DNA from: an uncultured Micrococcales bacterium
GTDB taxonomy: Bacteria; Actinomycetota; Actinomycetes; Actinomycetales; Microbacteriaceae
NCBI GenBank assembly: GCA_913056225.1
Contig: CAJXMQ010000028.1
Coordinates: 1 to 11,170, forward strand
DNA: 11,170 nt
Direction: 5' to 3'
The notes beneath the pieces were generated by a model. That model made no database searches, was not told the origin of the DNA, and saw only the letters and a list, made by a program, of their open reading frames with translations. Positions 6,830-11,170 of the stretch are shown here, in pieces. Each line of letters opens with the position of its first letter. Position 1 is the first letter of the stretch. The translations under genes and the position numbers were made by a program.

Positions 6830-7668
6830 CAGATTCTTGCTGCGTGTATTTCGCTCACCAAAATGGCCTTTGCACCCAAGCTTTGCAACTCATCCAATTT
6901 CTGATTGGTTTCAGAGGCTAGAACCAGTGCTCTGACGGCTACCCAGTTCTTGTCCTGCAAAGGAGATACTGTTGGAGATTCAAATCCTGGTGTGATTGCA
7001 CTAGCTTTATCCAAAAGTTCCAAGGGACAGTCAAAATCGAAAATGACATACTTCCTTGCCACCAGAACACCCTCAAGGCGCCTTAGCAGACCAGCCGCCT
7101 GTTCTTTTTTGCCGGGTGAGGAAATCAGCTGTGCAGTTGAGTGCATCAAGGGTTCCTCGACTATATCCAAGCCTGCTCGTCTCAAAGTATTTCCGGTGCT
7201 GACTACATCCACCACTGCATCTGCAACTCCGAGAATGACAGCGTTTTCGACTGCTCCATCAAGTTTGACCAGCTCAGCTGAAATGCCTATTTTGCTAAGC
7301 AAGGAACGAGTTAGGTTTTCATAGGCGGTTGCAATTCGCTTGCCGTCAAAATCTTTCAGTTTCTTGGACTCCCCGCCAGGAGCTGCCAAAGCTAATTGAC
7401 TACCTCCGAACTCTAAATCTGAAACGACTTCAGCTTCCGAATCACCATCCAGCAATAGATCAAGTCCAGTAATGCCAGCATCAAGGGTTCCCTTGCCAAC
7501 ATAAGTCGCTATGTCTTTTGGCCTGAGGTAAAAAAACTCAACCTGATTCAGCTTGTCCACTAGGTGCAGTTCTTTGGAGTCTCGCCGAGTTTCGTATCCC
7601 GCCTCTGAGAGCATCGCAATGGATGCATCACTCAAAATCCCCTTGTTTGGGACCGCTACTTTCAACAT
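6829..7668 (-). CDS. hisG: ATP phosphoribosyltransferase, long form with regulatory domain
   Basis: HisG joins ATP and PRPP to make PR-ATP, the first committed step of histidine synthesis. At 279 residues it is the long, HisZ-independent form. Catalytic domains I and II span about 1-204, with a PRPP-binding segment GVADAVVDVVSTGNTLR at 147-163. The C-terminal ACT-like domain (about 205-279), which binds feedback histidine in this form, follows. MLKVAVPNKG at the N-terminus and the SPTVSPL and GAKAIL segments are close to what I recall of mycobacterial HisG. I chose ATG 7668 because relatives begin MLxVAVPNKG; it overlaps the hisE stop as TGATG. The TTG at 7671 would add one residue. GGAGG lies 10 bases before the ATG. 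Activity is probably controlled by histidine. Confidence 0.97.
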   Translation of the reverse strand: MLKVAVPNKGILSDASIAMLSEAGYETRRDSKELHLVDKLNQVEFFYLRPKDIATYVGKGTLDAGITGLDLLLDGDSEAEVVSDLEFGGSQLALAAPGGESKKLKDFDGKRIATAYENLTRSLLSKIGISAELVKLDGAVENAVILGVADAVVDVVSTGNTLRRAGLDIVEEPLMHSTAQLISSPGKKEQAAGLLRRLEGVLVARKYVIFDFDCPLELLDKASAITPGFESPTVSPLQDKNWVAVRALVLASETNQKLDELQSLGAKAILVSEIHAARI

Positions 7669-7931
7669 CAAAGCTTTTCCTCCAGTTGCGCAAGGGTTAT
7701 ACCCTTGCTCACCAATAACACCTGTAAGTGATAAATCAATTGACTTGCTTCAGTTGCCAAGTCATCTGCGGACTCATATTCCGCCGCCATCCAACTCTCG
7801 CTTGCTTCCTCAACAACCTTTTTACCAATTTCGTGAACGCCAAGGCTCAAAAGTTCATTAGTCCGGCTCCCCTGTTGAGGGTTGTCTCTTCTGGTTTCTA
7901 TTAGCTCAAAAAGTTCATTGAATGAGGTCAT
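7668..7931 (-). CDS. hisE: Phosphoribosyl-ATP pyrophosphatase
   Basis: HisE hydrolyses PR-ATP to PR-AMP and pyrophosphate, the second step of histidine synthesis. It is 87 residues long and belongs to the all-alpha MazG-like NTP-pyrophosphohydrolase fold. The metal-binding glutamates lie in GKKVVEEASE (36-45; E41, E42, E45) and in the helix DLATEASQLIYHLQVLL (57-73). SQL in that helix, where most bacteria have ADL, matches what I recall of the Mycobacterium protein, so it looks like an actinobacterial trait and not a defect. The ATG start lies 10 bases after the rpe stop, without a clear Shine-Dalgarno sequence. The stop overlaps the hisG start by one base. HisE and HisI are separate proteins here, unlike the fused HisIE of enterobacteria. 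Confidence 0.95.
   Translation of the reverse strand: MTSFNELFELIETRRDNPQQGSRTNELLSLGVHEIGKKVVEEASESWMAAEYESADDLATEASQLIYHLQVLLVSKGITLAQLEEKL
7679..7683 (-). promoter_or_regulatory. Ribosome binding site for hisG
   Basis: GGAGG within the last codons of hisE lies 10 bases before ATG 7668 and 7 bases before TTG 7671. Spacing alone slightly favours the TTG, while family conservation favours the ATG; the two differ by one residue. Confidence 0.65.
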
Positions 7932-7941
7932 GCCCTAAAGA

Positions 7942-8586
7942 CTACCTGCTTGCCGCTACCCTGAGCTGATGAATTGCCTGCTCAGGATCTTCAGCCCCAA
8001 ATATCGCACTGCCTGCCACGAAAGTGTCAGCGCCTGCCTCAGATGCCAAGACAATGGTCTCTGAGTTGATGCCACCGTCCACCTGCAAATAGCAAGATGG
8101 ATTCTCCTCATCGATGATTTCCCTCGCCTGACGAATCTTAGAAAGCACTTCATGCATGAATTTTTGTCCACCAAACCCTGGTTCGACCGTCATTACTAAT
8201 AATTGGTCAAGTTGATGAATTAATTCTTTGTATGGCTCCAGTGGTGTGCCTGGCTTTATAGCGATGCCGGCCCTGGTGCCAAGCTCCCTAATTCGATCAA
8301 TAATTCTTTGAGGGTCGGAGGCGCTCTCAACATGGAAGGTGACCATCTCTGATTTCTCGGCGTATTTCGGCGCCCATTGGTCAGGGTCATCGATCATCAA
8401 GTGAACATCAAATGGTGTTTTGCTAACAGTCCTCCAGTTCTCAACAACTGGAAGCCCAAAGGTGAGATTGGGAACAAAAACACTGTCCATCACGTCAACA
8501 TGAATCATGTCTGCAGTCTCTACCTTTGCAAGCTCTGCAGTCATATTGGCAAAGTCGGCGCTGAGGATTGATGGGTTGATTCTCAT
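7942..8586 (-). CDS. rpe: Ribulose-phosphate 3-epimerase
   Basis: Rpe interconverts ribulose-5-phosphate and xylulose-5-phosphate in the pentose phosphate pathway. The 214-residue TIM barrel has all expected metal ligands: H29 and D31 (HVDVMD), H62 (FDVHLMI) and D170 (QVDGGI). D31 and D170 are the acid-base pair. S6 (NPSILSADF) and VEPGFGGQKF (134-143) complete the substrate pocket. The ATG lies 9 bases after the rsmB stop with no obvious Shine-Dalgarno sequence. Its placement between rsmB and hisE is a common actinobacterial arrangement. By supplying pentose phosphates it is metabolically connected to PRPP use in the histidine and tryptophan genes downstream, though that link is my inference. 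Confidence 0.97.
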   Translation of the reverse strand: MRINPSILSADFANMTAELAKVETADMIHVDVMDSVFVPNLTFGLPVVENWRTVSKTPFDVHLMIDDPDQWAPKYAEKSEMVTFHVESASDPQRIIDRIRELGTRAGIAIKPGTPLEPYKELIHQLDQLLVMTVEPGFGGQKFMHEVLSKIRQAREIIDEENPSCYLQVDGGINSETIVLASEAGADTFVAGSAIFGAEDPEQAIHQLRVAASR

Positions 8587-8595
8587 GACTACAGA

Positions 8596-9855
8596 TTACT
8601 GCTTTTGGAATAGTGCAAGGAACATGCAATCCGCGTTGTCTCTATCGCTCCACAACTGAAGTGTGGAGCGATTCTTATTGGCACTTATGTCCGAATAGTC
8701 ACTCCAGGGGAGAATCTCATAATCCGGGTGGTTATCCAAAAACCACCTGGCTATGGATGTCGTTTCCTCGATTAGAGGCGAGCAGGTGACATAGGCAATT
8801 ACTCCCCCCTTGGCGGTTATCGTTGACGCTTTAGACAGAAGGTTGCGTTGTATTTCGTTTAGCTCTTGAATCTGGCCTGGATGCTTATTGTGTCTTGATT
8901 CAGGCTTCCTCCTGAGTGCGCCAAGGCCGGTGCAAGGAGCGTCTATGAGAATTAACTCGTAATCAGACTGGTAGTCAAACGTCAGAGCGTCAGAGGCAAA
9001 AACCTTTGCGTTTGCAAAGCCTTTCAGTCCATGCCTGACCATATCTGCACGTTTTGGATATAACTCAATTGCGGTGAGGCTACTGTCACGTTGACTGGCA
9101 ATAGCAGCCAGCAAACTGGCTTTACCGCCGGGCCCTGCACACATATCAAGCCAATTGCCATTTGGTGCCGCCTTCGCAGCAATTTGAGTCACTAACTGTG
9201 ACCCCTGATCCTGATATCGGTAATTAGTCAGGTCCAGTCCATCCATTGACTCGAATCCGAATTCAGAAAGGGGTAGTGAGATGGAGTTCTCCGGCAAAGG
9301 ATTTGGCGGCAGAGCCACCATCTGCGGCTTGGGGGACTTATTATTCTCAATTAGCAATGCTTCTACATCCCCTGCAGTGTCCATTTCTCTGGATGCGCTC
9401 AGGGCGTCGATTATCCATTTGGGGTGAGCAAATGTAGCTACCTTATCTTCGCCTGAATTTAGTTCTTCGAGCCATTGTTCAGCGTTAGATGAAAGTTTTC
9501 TCATGCAAGCATTAACTAGGCCAGCGGCTTTGGGTGCTTCGGCTTTACACAATTCCACCGCTTGATCAACTGCGGCATGGGTTTCAGTCCTCATGTTTAG
9601 AAACTCATGGAGCCCCATGCGCAAAATGTTCAAAACACTGGTCTCAAGTTTTTTTATCTCGGTGACTTCACCAATTAGAGCGTCATGCTGAATTTTCATT
9701 CTCAGAGTCCCGTAGGCCAACTCTTGAACAAACCCACGATCTTGCTTGGATAGGTTTGACTTTTTCAGCAGTTGCGGAAGCTTTATGTTCGCATAAGCCC
9801 CAGCTTCGACATGCATCAATAACTGATAAGCGAGTTTTCTAGATTCAGTGACCAA
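8596..9855 (-). CDS. rsmB: 16S rRNA (cytosine-5) methyltransferase RsmB/Sun
   Basis: RsmB methylates a cytosine of 16S rRNA (C967 in E. coli) with S-adenosylmethionine. With the start chosen here it is 419 residues. A NusB-like RNA-binding domain occupies about residues 1-135 and the Rossmann methyltransferase domain follows. The SAM site LDMCAGPGGK is at 236-245, motif IV DAPCTG at 305-310 (C308), and the nucleophile motif TCS at 357-359 (C358). The C-terminal DxxDCMFLALF resembles actinobacterial members. I prefer TTG 9855, which overlaps the fmt stop by 11 bases and has GGGGAAG 6 bases upstream. The frame stays open to another TTG at 9912, which would add 19 residues overlapping fmt. The 3' end contains a strong inverted repeat, listed separately. 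Confidence 0.95.
   Translation of the reverse strand: MVTESRKLAYQLLMHVEAGAYANIKLPQLLKKSNLSKQDRGFVQELAYGTLRMKIQHDALIGEVTEIKKLETSVLNILRMGLHEFLNMRTETHAAVDQAVELCKAEAPKAAGLVNACMRKLSSNAEQWLEELNSGEDKVATFAHPKWIIDALSASREMDTAGDVEALLIENNKSPKPQMVALPPNPLPENSISLPLSEFGFESMDGLDLTNYRYQDQGSQLVTQIAAKAAPNGNWLDMCAGPGGKASLLAAIASQRDSSLTAIELYPKRADMVRHGLKGFANAKVFASDALTFDYQSDYELILIDAPCTGLGALRRKPESRHNKHPGQIQELNEIQRNLLSKASTITAKGGVIAYVTCSPLIEETTSIARWFLDNHPDYEILPWSDYSDISANKNRSTLQLWSDRDNADCMFLALFQKQ
8644..8672. repeat. Perfect 11-bp inverted repeat (7-base loop) in the rsmB 3' end
   Basis: On the plus strand, ATCGCTCCACA (8644-8654) and TGTGGAGCGAT (8662-8672) are exact reverse complements separated by ACTGAAG. In the rsmB mRNA this forms an 11-bp hairpin about 45 bases before the stop codon, within the codons for RSTLQLWSD. 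No T-run follows on either strand, so it is not a standard intrinsic terminator. Confidence 0.9.
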
Positions 9856-10747
9856 GCGTGACTTCCCCGACTCCGTTGAACCAATCCGCCGCAGCCATTT
9901 GTTTTTTTGCAAACGGTTGAACTGTTATCAGCTCTAGCGTTGTCGCCTCGCCACAGGTCACAAAGATTTGTTTTCCAGACTTAGTCACCTGTCCCAGAAC
10001 TTGATCTGTTGACTCAACATTGGGCTCACTTTCATTGGCTTGAATGACGCGAAAAGGCTCGCCGTTGAGATAGGTCCAAGCTATTGGTTCGGGATTGCTT
10101 GCTCGAATAATCTGTAGGCAGGTTTTTGCATCAGACTTGAAATCGAGAAAACATTCTTCTCTAGAGAGTTTTTTTGCGAAACTCGCAGTTCCGGTTTGAG
10201 GTCTGAGACTGGGTTTTTCATCTACTAGTAGCTGTTGCAGTAAAGGCACGGACAGCTCAGCTAGAACCTCAAGAGCTTGGGCAGTCGTCATGCCAGATAT
10301 ATTTTTCTTGAGTTGTTTGTAGACATCACCTGTATCCATCCCCTTGTCCAGTTTGAACACGGTGACACCAGTCTCGGTTTTTCCCTCCATGATCGCTCTT
10401 TGCACCGGAGCTGCGCCACGGTACTTTGGTAATAGAGAAAAATGGAGATTGAACCACTCAGCGCTTTTCAGAACTTCGTCTTTGAGGATTGCCCCGTAAC
10501 TCACAATGATTCCTCGCTGAGCACCCGTGTTCAAGATTTGTGCCAGTGCACTAGTTGGGTCATTGGCTTTGATTAGCTCAATACCTTGGCTCTCGGCCAC
10601 ATCGGCAACAGGAGTTTGAGTCAGAATCTTTTTTCTCCCTTTTGGAGCATCCTCTCGAGTTATAACTAAAACCGGCGCTTGATTCTCAGCAAGCGAGCTA
10701 AGGACGTAAGCAGCGGTTTTGTCGCTTCCGGCGAATATGTAATCCAC
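9845..10747 (-). CDS. fmt: Methionyl-tRNA formyltransferase
   Basis: Fmt formylates Met on the initiator tRNA using 10-formyltetrahydrofolate. The 300-residue product has the N-terminal formyltransferase domain (about 1-200) with the hallmark NLHFSLLPKYRGAAPVQRAI at 100-119. The catalytic trio N100, H102 and D138 (MDTGD) lines up with E. coli N108, H110 and D146. The C-terminal domain (about 205-300), which grips the tRNA, is present. The start is GTG, overlapping the priA stop by one base (TAGTG), with AGGGG 8 bases upstream. The 3' end overlaps rsmB. Pairing with priA upstream and rsmB downstream is the usual actinobacterial layout. Confidence 0.97.
   Translation of the reverse strand: MDYIFAGSDKTAAYVLSSLAENQAPVLVITREDAPKGRKKILTQTPVADVAESQGIELIKANDPTSALAQILNTGAQRGIIVSYGAILKDEVLKSAEWFNLHFSLLPKYRGAAPVQRAIMEGKTETGVTVFKLDKGMDTGDVYKQLKKNISGMTTAQALEVLAELSVPLLQQLLVDEKPSLRPQTGTASFAKKLSREECFLDFKSDAKTCLQIIRASNPEPIAWTYLNGEPFRVIQANESEPNVESTDQVLGQVTKSGKQIFVTCGEATTLELITVQPFAKKQMAAADWFNGVGEVTLGH
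9862..9868 (-). promoter_or_regulatory. Ribosome binding site deciding the rsmB start
   Basis: GGGGAAG lies inside the fmt 3' end, 6 bases before TTG 9855. This spacing supports the shorter rsmB start over the TTG at 9912. Confidence 0.55.
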
Positions 10748-11170
10748 TAGATCAGCCCCTGTCCGTCCATGACAACCTTCAGCCCTCGTTTGCGGCGCTT
10801 ACCTTCAAGAGGCGGAGTTTTCAACTGCTCCCTCATAAGAGCCTCAGATACCAAAGCTCCGTTTTTATAGAGATAGCTAAAAACCAATGAGGGCTCTGTC
10901 GAGATTACATCGACGAGCTCATTTATAGCATCAGCGACCTGGTTTAGTCGCTGTTGATCTGCCTCAACAATCCCCAATCTCTTCCATGGCGACAGGCCAA
11001 GAATCTTTCTTTGTTGGGATTCCCGATCAACAAGTTGAACTATTTGCCCAATAGACAATTGCTTAATCACTTCTCCCTCGTAGTCACTGAAGTGCAGACG
11101 TCCATCGGTTGCTAAAAAACTTGCCGCGTCCAACCAATTGCGAAGGGAATGCTCGAGCGCTCGCAGGCTT
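10747..11170 (-). CDS. priA: C-terminal end of primosomal protein N' (PriA), cut by window edge
   Basis: The reading frame is open to the right edge, giving the last 140 residues of a longer protein (first complete codon at 11169). The visible part begins SLRALEHSLRNWLDAASFLATDGRLH. This resembles the actinobacterial PriA segment that precedes the 'WDP...RxxLGFPP' region, and here GLSPWKR stands at that place. The final stretch, KRRKRGLKVVMDGQGLI, resembles the PriA ending 'R.VDP..L'. PriA restarts stalled replication forks; in actinobacteria it is often a degenerate, helicase-defective form, but the helicase motifs lie outside the window and cannot be checked. Identification rests on weak C-terminal similarity plus position directly before fmt. 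A TTG at 11133 is only an internal codon. Confidence 0.75.
   Translation of the reverse strand, partial: SLRALEHSLRNWLDAASFLATDGRLHFSDYEGEVIKQLSIGQIVQLVDRESQQRKILGLSPWKRLGIVEADQQRLNQVADAINELVDVISTEPSLVFSYLYKNGALVSEALMREQLKTPPLEGKRRKRGLKVVMDGQGLI
10756..10760 (-). promoter_or_regulatory. Ribosome binding site for fmt
   Basis: AGGGG in the last codons of priA lies 8 bases before the GTG at 10747 and supports that GTG as the fmt start. Confidence 0.55.

Noticed and set aside
6905..7324. A 139-codon plus-strand open frame antisense to hisG.
   Set aside because: It is a Ser/Thr-rich low-information translation with no domain; the minus-strand HisG frame is unambiguous.
7845..7919. Near-identical direct repeats GCTCAAAAGTTCATT (7845-7859) and GCTCAAAAAGTTCATT (7904-7919) in hisE.
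   Set aside because: They encode similar Asn-Glu-Leu segments and differ by one A. Only two copies exist and there is no sign of a repeat array, so coincidence is likely.
8476..8488. Rpe motif DVMDSVFVPN has Ser-Val where Asn-His or Gly-His/Arg is common.
   Set aside because: This position varies across the family and is not a metal ligand or catalytic residue; the ligands H29, D31, H62 and D170 are all present.
8724..8750. A second stem in rsmB: GGTGGTT (8727-8733) with AACCACC (8741-8747).
   Set aside because: Several perfect 7-bp stems are expected by chance in 11 kb, and the outer pairs are interrupted by a mismatch in the transcript.
10747..11133. A separate 128-residue gene starting at TTG 11133.
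   Set aside because: The frame continues open to the window edge, and the residues before the TTG (ALEHSLRNW) fit the PriA C-terminal region, so this is the end of a longer gene.

Overview
The window is a stretch of bacterial chromosome from an actinobacterium with unusually low GC (about 47% in the lines I counted by hand). The actinobacterial call rests on three points. First, trpE, a four-helix trp-associated membrane protein, a small HGxxPAAW-type membrane protein, trpC, trpB, trpA and lgt occur in that order, a hallmark of the phylum. Second, HisG, HisE and RsmB have actinobacterial-type sequences. Third, priA-fmt-rsmB-rpe lies directly upstream. The GC content and near-absence of spacers suggest a small-genome aquatic lineage, such as low-GC Microbacteriaceae (Rhodoluna/Aquiluna-like) or the acI group. 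That placement is inference.

Everything is on the minus strand, so transcription runs from the right end (11170) to the left end (1). In transcription order: priA 3' end (11170-10747), fmt, rsmB, rpe, hisE, hisG, hisF, hisI, trpE, the TIGR02234-type membrane protein, the HGxxPAAW-type membrane protein, trpC, trpB, trpA, and lgt running off the left edge. Ten of the fourteen junctions overlap, by 1 to 23 bases; the other four are gaps of 9, 10, 23 and 18 bases. Total noncoding DNA is therefore only about 60 bases. There is no gene-free stretch, no RNA gene, no mobile element, no CRISPR array and no obvious terminator or promoter. The layout reads as one long operon or a chain of translationally coupled genes, with its main promoter outside the window.

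Functionally there are four blocks. The first is replication restart and translation: PriA, tRNA-fMet formylation by Fmt, and 16S rRNA m5C methylation by RsmB. The second is Rpe, which interconverts pentose phosphates and so feeds ribose-5-phosphate and PRPP. The third is part of histidine synthesis: HisG, HisE and HisI catalyse the first three steps, and HisF is the cyclase half of IGP synthase. The fourth is part of tryptophan synthesis: TrpE, TrpC, TrpB and TrpA. Both amino-acid pathways use PRPP, and the HisH/HisF reaction releases AICAR. The genes hisA, hisH, hisB, hisC, hisD, trpD, trpG and any trpF are not here and must be elsewhere if the organism is prototrophic. Actinobacteria usually replace trpF with a bifunctional HisA/TrpF isomerase.

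This is mainly a conserved housekeeping region and I do not see a clearly new system. The least understood parts are the two small membrane proteins inside the trp block and a perfect 11-bp hairpin in the 3' end of rsmB.
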